64,000 nt of DNA from Chlorobiota bacterium (lineage in GTDB: Bacteria; Bacteroidota; Ignavibacteria; Kapaibacteriales; NICIL-2): assembly GCA_026416585.1 (NCBI GenBank), contig JAOAEV010000008.1:1-64000 (forward strand). Reading direction: 5' to 3'. Under the pieces are notes generated by a model that was given only the letters and a program-made list of their open reading frames with translations, had not been told where the DNA came from and did no database searches. Shown here one piece after another: positions 48,343 through 57,330 of this stretch. The position numbers and the translations under genes were made by a program. Positions within the stretch are counted from its first letter, which is position 1, and the number at the start of each line of letters is the position of its first letter.

Positions 48343-49773
48343 ATGTATGACATCGTCCGAACAATCGACCCTGAGGTGTATGCGGTGCTCGTTGGTGAGT
48401 ACGAACGTCAGCGTGATAAAATTGAGCTGATCGCATCAGAAAACTTCACATCACCTGCTGTTATGCAAGCGCAAGGGAGCGTGTTGACGAACAAGTATGC
48501 AGAAGGCTATCCAGGACGCCGCTACTATGGCGGTTGCCAGTGGGTTGATGTAGCAGAAACACTCGCAATCGAGCGCGCAAAAAAACTATTTAGTGCCGAG
48601 TATGCTAATGTGCAGCCACACAGTGGGTCGAGCGCGAATATGGCGGTGTACTTCACATACCTCCAACCCGGCGATACAGTTCTCGGCATGGACTTAGCAC
48701 ACGGTGGACACTTGACGCATGGCTCACCGGTAAACTTCTCGGGGCGGATGTACAGATTCGTTGCCTATGGTGTGCATCCTGACACAGGCCGGATTGACTA
48801 CAACCAAGCCGAGCAGCTTGCACTCCAGCATCGTCCGAAGATGATCACCGTCGGGGCATCGGCGTATTCACGTGAGATTGACTTTGCAGCATTCCGACAA
48901 ATTGCCAATCGCGTCGGTGCATTTTTGATGGCCGACATTGCACATCCTGCTGGTCTGATTGCCACAGGGCTGCTGCAATCACCAATACCGTACTGTGATG
49001 TTGTCACCTCGACAACACACAAAACCCTTCGCGGCCCTCGGGGGGGCTTGATTCTGCTCGGTAAAAATGCAGAAAATCCCTTTGGTCAGGTTGCCCCAAA
49101 AAGCGGCCGGCTCAAAAAAATGGGCGAGCTGATTGATTCCTGGGTAATGCCCGGTATTCAGGGTGGACCGCTGATGCACGTCATCGCTGCAAAAGCTGTG
49201 GCGTTTGGTGAGTGTTTGCAAGAGTCGTTTACGGAATATGCTAAACAAGTCGTTCGGAATGCAAAAGCACTTGCTGAAGCTCTTATGGAGCGGGGGTACA
49301 CAATTGTCAGCGGTGGAACAGATAATCATCTCATGCTCGTTGATCTTCGTTCCAAAGGGATCACAGGCAAAGAAGCCGAAGAAGCTCTCGACCGCGCAGG
49401 AATCACATGTAACAAGAACGCAGTGCCGTTCGATACACAGCCACCTCTGGTAACCAGTGGAATTCGATTGGGTACACCAGCAATGACCACACGTGGCATG
49501 AAAGAACCAGAGATGCGTCAAATTGCCGAGTGGGTCGATCGTGCACTCCAAAATCGCTCTAATCCCGATGCACTTGAACATATCCGACTCAGTGTCCAAG
49601 ACTTCTGCCGTGCATATCCACTGTACCCCGATCTTGAGCGGCAACCGGTTGAAGAAACGCTCGACCAGCTAAAAGAGCACGCAAGCCGCACGGCAAAAAG
49701 TGTCGTCGAGAATGTCAGCACAGTCTTGGCAACGGTCAGCGAGCAGCTCAAAAAAGTTTCTCAACGACTGTAG
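48343..49773 (+). CDS. glyA: Serine hydroxymethyltransferase
   Basis: [50 protein letters not shown]. Confidence 0.96.
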   Translation: MYDIVRTIDPEVYAVLVGEYERQRDKIELIASENFTSPAVMQAQGSVLTNKYAEGYPGRRYYGGCQWVDVAETLAIERAKKLFSAEYANVQPHSGSSANMAVYFTYLQPGDTVLGMDLAHGGHLTHGSPVNFSGRMYRFVAYGVHPDTGRIDYNQAEQLALQHRPKMITVGASAYSREIDFAAFRQIANRVGAFLMADIAHPAGLIATGLLQSPIPYCDVVTSTTHKTLRGPRGGLILLGKNAENPFGQVAPKSGRLKKMGELIDSWVMPGIQGGPLMHVIAAKAVAFGECLQESFTEYAKQVVRNAKALAEALMERGYTIVSGGTDNHLMLVDLRSKGITGKEAEEALDRAGITCNKNAVPFDTQPPLVTSGIRLGTPAMTTRGMKEPEMRQIAEWVDRALQNRSNPDALEHIRLSVQDFCRAYPLYPDLERQPVEETLDQLKEHASRTAKSVVENVSTVLATVSEQLKKVSQRL

Positions 49774-49781
49774 GTACCACC

Positions 49782-50024
49782 ATGGACTATTTTGATGCCT
49801 ACGAGGAAATCTATACCCGAATTGAGCGCTATATGCTCGAGCATGGGACGCTCCCGCATGCGCTGGTTGTATCGCCATCGTTGTATCAGTGGCTCTGCGA
49901 TTGCCGCAAAGAATCAGTCGAACAGCCTCATACCGACGATCTGATGTGGTTCGAGACCCCGCATGGGAAAATACGTCTTGTTATAGACGAACGGCTGGAC
50001 CCCTACGAAATTCTCACCGAATGA
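49782..50024 (+). CDS. Small hypothetical protein (80 aa)
   Basis: ATG start 8 nt after glyA, no competing ORF, acidic composition. Confidence 0.5.
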   Translation: MDYFDAYEEIYTRIERYMLEHGTLPHALVVSPSLYQWLCDCRKESVEQPHTDDLMWFETPHGKIRLVIDERLDPYEILTE

Positions 50025-50601
50025 TGCGCTTAGCGACTGCAATACCGAGCGGCGCAGAATCAGGAAAAACTGCAGTGTACTCGACGCACTCGTACTGATG
50101 TGGAGGAAGATCTCTACACCAGGCGATAACTGCCGCGGCTTCTTCTGCCCCACCTTCATGCCCACGATATGAAACAATCGTCATCGCACCACCTTCGGCA
50201 AGAACGCTGAGTGCTCTTCCAAGCGACGGGATCGTTGTTTCCAGGCGCGTGCGAATAGACTTATCACCACCAGGTAGATAGCCCAAGTTGTACATAATGG
50301 CGCGGAATTGGCTGACACCTTCTGCCGTAGCGATTCTGTCGATATGCTCATGAGATTCCACATAAAGCCGAATACAATCGCCGACTCCATGTGATTGCGC
50401 ATTGGCGCGTGCACTCGCAACAGCATGCTCCTGAATATCACACCCAATGACACGACCGGTAGGTCCGACACACTGTGCCATCATTACAAGATCATTGCCA
50501 TGCCCGACTGTTGCATCCAATGCACAGTCACCAGGACGTAGCACACCGCTGATGACCCAATGTGACCACTCGACAATAGATGGAAGAATCATTGCATGCA
50601 A
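50014..50601 (-). CDS. Class I SAM-dependent methyltransferase, YtqB/rRNA methylase-like
   Basis: ALDATVGHGNDLVMMAQCVGPTGRVIGCDIQ; YNLGYLPGGDK. Confidence 0.85.
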   Translation of the reverse strand: MHAMILPSIVEWSHWVISGVLRPGDCALDATVGHGNDLVMMAQCVGPTGRVIGCDIQEHAVASARANAQSHGVGDCIRLYVESHEHIDRIATAEGVSQFRAIMYNLGYLPGGDKSIRTRLETTIPSLGRALSVLAEGGAMTIVSYRGHEGGAEEAAAVIAWCRDLPPHQYECVEYTAVFPDSAPLGIAVAKRIIR

Positions 50602-50635
50602 TTAATAGAACACAAACAAAAATATTATCGGAAGA

Positions 50636-51700
50636 TCACCGGGTAAATCTTGCTTGGTCAGTAAAACGGGCAACATCCCACTTATCAAGGCAATTGCAGC
50701 CCCTGACGATGCATGTAGTGAGCAGATCCGCAAGTCGCGGAGCCAACAGTAAACCACGCGAACCAAGACCATTGAATACCCACATCCCCTTCTGCACAGG
50801 ATGCTCACCAATAATCGGCCGCAAATCAGCAGTGATCGGACGAACTCCTGCCCAAGCACTACTGACCTGGAACTCGCAGTGTAAGAATGCCGACAGTTGC
50901 CTACAGAGATGTGCCGTGGTGTCTTCGGTCACAACCGGTTCGAGTAATGACCAATCGTAGGTAGAACCAAATGTAAACTGATTGCCTTCGATAATGAGAC
51001 TTTTGCCTGCAACACTGAGCCAGATTGGTTCTGTCGTGATGCGCGTGGGAAATATTCCCCGAATGCGCTGCCCACGGGCAAACATTCGCGGTACCCAGTC
51101 GAACCATCGGTTTGATGCAAGCCACGCACCGTCGCAGAAAACAACATGACGACAGCTGATACCACCAACTTCATACCCGCCACAGAAGGGCACTATATCG
51201 CATTCTCCAATTGTACGCTGCAAGTAAGTCGCGTTCATTGCACTGCGGAGTTGATCTGCGATCGCGTCGAGCACTCTTGCAGCACAGACGCGCGCAGCTC
51301 GGCGTATCTCGACCGTCGCTTGTGGCGGCTGCAGGTATGAAGCGATGCTATCGGGAAGTGTTGCCTCATGTGCTTGATCTGATTCGATAGCGAGCCGGCG
51401 TTTGCGCTGCCAAAATCGTAATTCATCGTCTCGATACAGTAGTCGGTAGCATGCAACTGGTTCGATGGCATCATAGGCGCCGTAAAAATTCCATGCAGCA
51501 CTCCACCATTGCTGCCACTGCTCGATGACCCCAAACCGTAAACCTGCCATGGTCGAGATTGCTCCTGCCCCGCGCGTAACTGCGGTGCGTTGTGGAGACT
51601 CGAACACAGCAATGCTGACGCCTTGCTCAAGCAACCTGCGAGCGAGTGTTGCGCCAGCGATACCGAAACCGATGATCACGACATCAGCCGATCGTGACAT
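50636..51700 (-). CDS. FAD-dependent oxidoreductase (DAO family)
   Basis: VVIIGFGIAGATLARRLLEQGVSIAVFES dinucleotide fold; C-terminal GVRPITADLRPIIGEHP...NGLGSRGLLLAPRLAD. Confidence 0.88.
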   Translation of the reverse strand: MSRSADVVIIGFGIAGATLARRLLEQGVSIAVFESPQRTAVTRGAGAISTMAGLRFGVIEQWQQWWSAAWNFYGAYDAIEPVACYRLLYRDDELRFWQRKRRLAIESDQAHEATLPDSIASYLQPPQATVEIRRAARVCAARVLDAIADQLRSAMNATYLQRTIGECDIVPFCGGYEVGGISCRHVVFCDGAWLASNRWFDWVPRMFARGQRIRGIFPTRITTEPIWLSVAGKSLIIEGNQFTFGSTYDWSLLEPVVTEDTTAHLCRQLSAFLHCEFQVSSAWAGVRPITADLRPIIGEHPVQKGMWVFNGLGSRGLLLAPRLADLLTTCIVRGCNCLDKWDVARFTDQARFTR

Positions 51701-51746
51701 GGAGAGTTGATATTGGTACAACCGCGCTGCAATATATTTGCGCACA

Positions 51747-52166
51747 ATGAAGACAGCACATTTACTTGCACTGCTCTGCATCGCGGCGTTAGCTGCACGT
51801 GCAGCCGAGGTTGCGGTCGAGTATCTCAGCGCCCGCAGTGATGGTCGTTCGATCACCGTGGAGTGGAAGGCAGTCACCGAACGCGATGTATTTCGATATG
51901 ACATTGAACGTTCGACAGACAACCGTACGTGGGTATTGATTGCATCGCTCGATCCAAAGGGCAGTGGCACAGTCTATCGGTACGTTGACAGTGAGGTACT
52001 TGGCAAAGGCTCAGGTGATCCCTCTGCCGCGGGGCGTGTGTACTACTACCGTTTGCGTATCGTCGGAACCGATAATTCGGCCACACACACCTCTTCGACC
52101 GCCGTCACACACAACTTGAGCACCGTGCGCCGTACGTGGGGAATGATCAAGGAAATGTTCAAGTAG
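51747..52166 (+). CDS. Small secreted protein with fibronectin III-like segment
   Basis: Signal peptide then VEYLSARSDGRSITVEWKAVTERDVFRYDIERSTDNRTWVLIAS...YYYRLRIVG. Confidence 0.65.
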   Translation: MKTAHLLALLCIAALAARAAEVAVEYLSARSDGRSITVEWKAVTERDVFRYDIERSTDNRTWVLIASLDPKGSGTVYRYVDSEVLGKGSGDPSAAGRVYYYRLRIVGTDNSATHTSSTAVTHNLSTVRRTWGMIKEMFK

Positions 52167-52177
52167 TCCAGCACAAC

Positions 52178-53821
52178 GTGATTGATCGCTGGCTCCATCT
52201 TGGTATCGCGTGCATGATCCTTTTTGATGCGGTACTCGTGGCTGCTGACGAAATTCCTCATTATTCCTGTCTCGATCGGGTCCGAAGTAAAGCCCTACAC
52301 GTGCAAAGTCGCATTCGTCCACGCATGCAATTTTCGGTGCCATCTCCTTCGGGCAAGTTCCTTGTCCACTACGACACACTTGGCATCAATGCTGTAGCAA
52401 GTGGCGACCGCGATGGCAATGGGATTCCTGATTACGTAGACTCTGCAGCCTACTTCATGGATTCCGCCTATCGGTTTGCAATTGACACGCTCGGCTACCG
52501 CGAGCCACCGCGAGACTACGTGGACACTTCGTCGTGGGATGTCTATCTTGTTCAATTGGGGCGTGTACCAGGTTTCTTTTTCGATGACCGGGATCTCGGT
52601 CAGTTCGGTTGGTACGGTGCAACATTTGCCGAAGATTTAATTCCTCTTCCGTGCGGAGGATATGCCTCGACAGGCTTTATTTTTCTCGACAACGACTACA
52701 GCAGTCGCGATTCAATAGGAGCCACAACCAAACGGCGCACGTATCTCGACACTGGCACTGTTGCGTTGGCAATCACGTGCTATCATGAGTTTCATCACTT
52801 GGTGCAGTACGGCTACTTTTATGGAGAAAGTCCCACATTCTACGAGATGACGAGTGTATGGATTGAGCAGCGTGCTTTCCCAGAGATTCACAACTACGTG
52901 CAATATATCCGTCGCCTCTTTAGCAATCCGACACTTTACTGTCTCTCATGCGATCGGAGTATCGAAGGAAGCTATGGTTATTCAATCGCGATACGATTCC
53001 TGGCACTCCAGCTCGGCGATGATATTGTTCGCTCATGGTGGGATGGCATTGGTCGCTGCACCGCTGCACCGATTTCGCTCGACAGCGTCGTATCAGCACG
53101 CGGCAGACGATTTGAGGATCTCTGGTGTCAACTGCTGCCATGGCTATACTGGACGGGCTCGCGTGCAAAACATGGCTACTACAGCGACGCTGCAATCTTG
53201 CCAGAGCTGCAAACAGACAATAGCAGTGATGATTGGCAGTACACTGATCCCTCATGGATACGGACGATTTCGCTCTACCCGCTGCAATTCAAACTTCTCC
53301 GCGCAGTGCTACCAGCCGATCAGGCACGCTTGACACCAGATACTGTTGACTTCGTCGTCACCAACCCATCAGCTCGACAGCTTGCTACCGATCCTCGCAC
53401 AAGTATCGACTACACAGTGGGCATTGCTCGAACACCCCCTGGCGACCGCTTGGGCAATTCACACTACTATTGCACACGCCGAACCGAAACAAATTGCGAT
53501 ATACTCACGTTCCGTGGTGGATTGGAGACAACCACCCAACAAATCCCGACACCCAACCCTATCATTCGTTCCCGCAACCGAGAACTCACTCTTCCTGTTC
53601 CTTCATCGGCGCGCGCTGGCAGTAGCGTTACCATTCAGTTCCTCACAACCGAGGGGATTGAAGTCTATCGTACCACCGCAACAGTCGATGTACGCATCAA
53701 TAACCGCCGCAGCGTGACGATTTTAACGGATGACGGACAATTTCCGCGTCAGGGCGTGTTTATCGCTATCGTGCGCGCTGGCGATGACCACCTTGTGACG
53801 AAAATTGCTGTGCTGCCATGA
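52178..53821 (+). CDS. Secreted HExxH metalloprotease-like protein (MXAN_6640-like) with candidate T9SS sorting tail
   Basis: HEFHHLVQYGYFYGESPTFYEMTSVWIEQRAF (HExxH with downstream Glu); C-terminus beginning TPNPIIRS and ending QGVFIAIVRAGDDHLVTKIAVLP; GTG start inferred, uncertain. Confidence 0.65.
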   Translation: MIDRWLHLGIACMILFDAVLVAADEIPHYSCLDRVRSKALHVQSRIRPRMQFSVPSPSGKFLVHYDTLGINAVASGDRDGNGIPDYVDSAAYFMDSAYRFAIDTLGYREPPRDYVDTSSWDVYLVQLGRVPGFFFDDRDLGQFGWYGATFAEDLIPLPCGGYASTGFIFLDNDYSSRDSIGATTKRRTYLDTGTVALAITCYHEFHHLVQYGYFYGESPTFYEMTSVWIEQRAFPEIHNYVQYIRRLFSNPTLYCLSCDRSIEGSYGYSIAIRFLALQLGDDIVRSWWDGIGRCTAAPISLDSVVSARGRRFEDLWCQLLPWLYWTGSRAKHGYYSDAAILPELQTDNSSDDWQYTDPSWIRTISLYPLQFKLLRAVLPADQARLTPDTVDFVVTNPSARQLATDPRTSIDYTVGIARTPPGDRLGNSHYYCTRRTETNCDILTFRGGLETTTQQIPTPNPIIRSRNRELTLPVPSSARAGSSVTIQFLTTEGIEVYRTTATVDVRINNRRSVTILTDDGQFPRQGVFIAIVRAGDDHLVTKIAVLP

Positions 53822-54489
53822 TTACGTTATCTCTCGACAGAATTGGACATCGATACGGGCACACGGAGGTATTTCGTAACATCACACTGTCAATCGAGCG
53901 CGGAACAATACTTGGATGCATCGGGCAAAACGGCAGTGGTAAATCTACCCTGTTGCGCATCATTGCAGGCTTGCTTTTCCCAACATTTGGACGGGTAACA
54001 CTCACATATGATAAACAATCTTCGAGTAATCCCTCGTGGCTGCGCAGCAAAAGCGGCTATTGCGCTCCACCAATTACGTTATATGAAGAATTGACCATTG
54101 CCGAGCAACTTGCCTTCCACTGTGCGTGCCGGTCACTTCCCGTTACAAGCGATCGCATCGAAACCATGCTCGATGAGTCAGGACTTGCACGATACAGAAA
54201 AACACGAATCGGAGAGCTATCATCCGGCATAGGACAACGACTCAAGCTGCTACTTGCATTTGTTGGTAATCCACCACTTATCATTCTCGATGAACCGAGT
54301 ACCAATCTCGATACTGCTGGCATTGAAACACTCCACACATGGATTGTGCACAGCGCCAGTTCGGCGATTATTATTATCGCCACAAATATCTCAACAGAGT
54401 TAGCGTGGTGCACTCACATGTTTGATGTCGAGCGCGGTCGATTTTCCCACGTCGTGATGAGTGATTGGGCACGTGCTGACCATGAATGA
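53818..54489 (+). CDS. ABC transporter ATP-binding protein (CcmA-like)
   Basis: GQNGSGKST Walker A, ELSSGIGQRLKLLL signature, LIILDEPSTNLD Walker B. Confidence 0.9.
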   Translation: MITLSLDRIGHRYGHTEVFRNITLSIERGTILGCIGQNGSGKSTLLRIIAGLLFPTFGRVTLTYDKQSSSNPSWLRSKSGYCAPPITLYEELTIAEQLAFHCACRSLPVTSDRIETMLDESGLARYRKTRIGELSSGIGQRLKLLLAFVGNPPLIILDEPSTNLDTAGIETLHTWIVHSASSAIIIIATNISTELAWCTHMFDVERGRFSHVVMSDWARADHE

Positions 54490-55601
54490 TAAGTGACCGC
54501 ATCCTGCCGTGCAGCTTGCCCAAGCCGCTGTCGAAGTTCAGCATTGTCCGCAAGCATAAGAATGGCATTTGCCAGCGACACTGCATCGCCAGGCTTACAC
54601 CACATCCCCGTTTGACCATCGCCAATAACCTCCGCTACCTGGCCAAGAGGAGTAGCGACAATCGCTTTCCCCATCGCCATATATTCGAATAGCTTTGTCG
54701 GTGAACCAAAGAATTCGCTCCCATCAGGATTAGGCAATGTTGGAACTGCTAAGATGTCGCATTCCGCCAAATAAGCTGGTACGCACTGGTGTGGTATGCG
54801 ACCGACGAAAGCGACAGATTGAGCAATGCCCCCACGATGGACAATCTCGACAACCCTGCCCAACATACCACCATCACCAACAAACACTCCACGCACTTGT
54901 GGTTGCCTCTCGATTGCGAGTACCAGAGCTTCGGCTAACACATCAGCGCCATGCCATGCGTCGAAAGTACCGACAAAACCTACCACGACAGCGTCGTGCC
55001 ACCCTCGCTGCTGTCGCACACCGTATGGCATAACATCAGGTGAAAATCGGTCAGTATTCACACCGTTAGGGATCACCACAACACGGGCAGGGTTAGCGCC
55101 TGCCTCGATAGCCATCTGCCGCATTGGCTCAGAAACGACCGTCACAAGGTCAGCACAACCGAGTGCGATACGTTCAGCAATGCCGAGCAAGCCCGGCATA
55201 TATGTTTTGCTCCAGTGGGTTTTCATCCATACTTCTGAGCCGTCGAATTGAAGGATGTATGGCACGCCATATCGCCGGAGAATCATCGCACCAGTGATAT
55301 TGTGGCTACTGTGCCGCTGATAGATAACATCCGGATTGAACTGTTCGAGCACCGGTACAATGCGCCGAACAACTCGCCCATTGTGCGCTATACTGAATAC
55401 TTCAGGTAAGTTCATCATGAGTCGGCTATACGGAATGGTATGCACCGGCACAGAATCATGTTCAGGGGCGGGACAGCTTGTAACGACTTCTACCTCAATA
55501 CCACATGCTGTCAATCCCTCTACGATGCCTCGTTGCATCGTGAATGAACCACCATCGGTAGTTGCACCGTAAAAATCCGTGCGGAGGTAGAGTAATCTCA
55601 T
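54414..55601 (-). CDS. Glycosyltransferase family 4 (GT-B)
   Basis: VVVIPNGVNTDRFSP; VVGFVGTFDAWHGAD; EFFGSPTKLFEYMAMGKAIVATPLGQVAEVI; start at MRLLYLRTDFYG overlaps the preceding stop (ATGA). Confidence 0.92.
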   Translation of the reverse strand: MRLLYLRTDFYGATTDGGSFTMQRGIVEGLTACGIEVEVVTSCPAPEHDSVPVHTIPYSRLMMNLPEVFSIAHNGRVVRRIVPVLEQFNPDVIYQRHSSHNITGAMILRRYGVPYILQFDGSEVWMKTHWSKTYMPGLLGIAERIALGCADLVTVVSEPMRQMAIEAGANPARVVVIPNGVNTDRFSPDVMPYGVRQQRGWHDAVVVGFVGTFDAWHGADVLAEALVLAIERQPQVRGVFVGDGGMLGRVVEIVHRGGIAQSVAFVGRIPHQCVPAYLAECDILAVPTLPNPDGSEFFGSPTKLFEYMAMGKAIVATPLGQVAEVIGDGQTGMWCKPGDAVSLANAILMLADNAELRQRLGQAARQDAVTYHSWSARAQSLITTWENRPRSTSNM

Positions 55602-56023
55602 CGGCATACCGAACGATACCGCAACAACCGTAACCACCCCACCAGAATCGCTGCAAGACTGACAACCACCTCGAGCGCAAAAAGTGGCAATTCGACGGCC
55701 AGCAGACGTGACCAGCTAAAACAATCCGTGACTCCGCCTTCATCGGCAAACATCAGCCGCGATGAGCTTGCCACCGCAGCATAGAGCTTCCATATTGTGC
55801 GGAAGCGTTGAAAGGGAATGCTCTTAGTAGCAATAATAATTGTGCTGCTCCGCATGGAACGAAGCAGCTGAATCGCACGCTGCGGATTGGACACAATAAA
55901 ATCATGGACCGGTACAATCTGAGCAGCAGTAACACCACCAAGAGCAGCAAGAACTCGCTCGACACTACCGGACAGATGCACCAGCGCTACGTTCTGCAAT
56001 GGTTGCAATCGCTTATACGTCAT
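55598..56023 (-). CDS. Hypothetical membrane-associated protein coupled to a glycosyltransferase gene
   Basis: 141 aa ORF with ATG, C-terminal hydrophobic segment, ATGA overlap with downstream GT. Confidence 0.55.
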   Translation of the reverse strand: MTYKRLQPLQNVALVHLSGSVERVLAALGGVTAAQIVPVHDFIVSNPQRAIQLLRSMRSSTIIIATKSIPFQRFRTIWKLYAAVASSSRLMFADEGGVTDCFSWSRLLAVELPLFALEVVVSLAAILVGWLRLLRYRSVCR

Positions 56024-56055
56024 CGCGCGTGACTTTCGATGGAGGATGCAAAGTT

Positions 56056-57330
56056 ATGACCAAGCATTTACAGCCGGCGCTTCCTCAGCGGCATCTTTAC
56101 AAACTGCTTGACCGCGTTCTGGGCACAATGTTCGATAGCGAAGAACAGCTTCTGAAAACCTTGGTACGGGACTTGGTCGAACGTGAAGAGTTTGCTGTTA
56201 TTGGTGCTCGCTTGTGGAAGCTCATCCCCGAACGCAACGCCTACCGCCTATTGTACCAGTATGGTGATGTGCAACACATCCCCGACAGCTACGAGCTGGA
56301 CATTTCCGAACAACCGACATTTGGAGCATTAGCAGAACGACGCACAGTGACTGACGTCGAAACTGATGCAATACTTCGAGAACGTGGTATTCGAATTTAT
56401 TCGGCAACAGGGGTCGGACGTTTGGTCAAGGTTAGAGGACAGAAGTTTTACGAGTATGTCATTGCAATCAATGCACCGGTTGTCGGGGACGAGCTGGCTT
56501 CGATGCTTGCGATTATCGGGAGTGCTGCATCGTCGGCATTGCAGAATTTGCGTCACCGTCGCGAGCGTGAGCAGCTCGCACGCGACCTCGATCGTGCCTC
56601 GGAAATCCAGCGATCGCTTCTGCCCGATCATACGGTTGAGTTTCTCGACTATATCGCTTATGGTATCTCCGTCCCCGATAGTGTCGTCGGAGGTGATTAT
56701 TTCGACTACCTTCGCCCAACTGATATGGAGGAAGAACAGCGTTTGAGTATTGTTGTCAGCGACGCAGCGAGCAAAGGCTTACCTGCAGCTGTGCAAGCGC
56801 TATTTGTTTCTGGTGCACTGCGAATGGGTATAACATACCACACGAAGATTTCTTCGCTCATTAGCAGACTCAATACGTTGGTGTACGAGACATTTCCGAA
56901 CGAGCGATTTGTGACGCTTTTTTACTGTGAGATCACTCCGTCAGCAAGCGGTCTTGTCCTCTACACAAATGCAGGACACTGTCCGGCACTGCACTACCAA
57001 GCTACAGAGGGACGCATCAATGTGCTCGAACCAACAGGACCGATTCTCGGCATTGCACCACACCAGCACTTTTCGGTCGAAAACATCAACATGCAATACG
57101 GAGACATTCTGCTTATTGTTACCGACGGTATTCTGGAAGCCCAAACTCCCGAAGGGCAACTGTATGGTGTGCAGCGTTTGGAAGAACACCTGCGCAACGC
57201 TGCATCAGAGCAGCCACACACAATTGCGATGCGAATCTTGGAAGACGTTCAGCATTTCAGTGCCGGAGCGCAATACTCCGACGATCGAACAATCGTTGTG
57301 CTCAAGCGTATCGCTCCTCAGGTGGTGTAG
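56056..57330 (+). CDS. GAF-like plus SpoIIE/PP2C phosphatase (RsbU-like)
   Basis: ASEIQRSLLPDH...SVVGGDYFDYL...VVSDAASKGLPAAVQALFVSG...YTNAGHCPALHY...GDILLIVTDGILEAQ. Confidence 0.9.
   Translation: MTKHLQPALPQRHLYKLLDRVLGTMFDSEEQLLKTLVRDLVEREEFAVIGARLWKLIPERNAYRLLYQYGDVQHIPDSYELDISEQPTFGALAERRTVTDVETDAILRERGIRIYSATGVGRLVKVRGQKFYEYVIAINAPVVGDELASMLAIIGSAASSALQNLRHRREREQLARDLDRASEIQRSLLPDHTVEFLDYIAYGISVPDSVVGGDYFDYLRPTDMEEEQRLSIVVSDAASKGLPAAVQALFVSGALRMGITYHTKISSLISRLNTLVYETFPNERFVTLFYCEITPSASGLVLYTNAGHCPALHYQATEGRINVLEPTGPILGIAPHQHFSVENINMQYGDILLIVTDGILEAQTPEGQLYGVQRLEEHLRNAASEQPHTIAMRILEDVQHFSAGAQYSDDRTIVVLKRIAPQVV

Noticed and set aside
50702-51970. N-terminal extension of the FAD oxidoreductase ORF (to 51970)
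   Set aside because: Extension overlaps the divergent gene at 51747; FAD motif begins right after Met at 51700.
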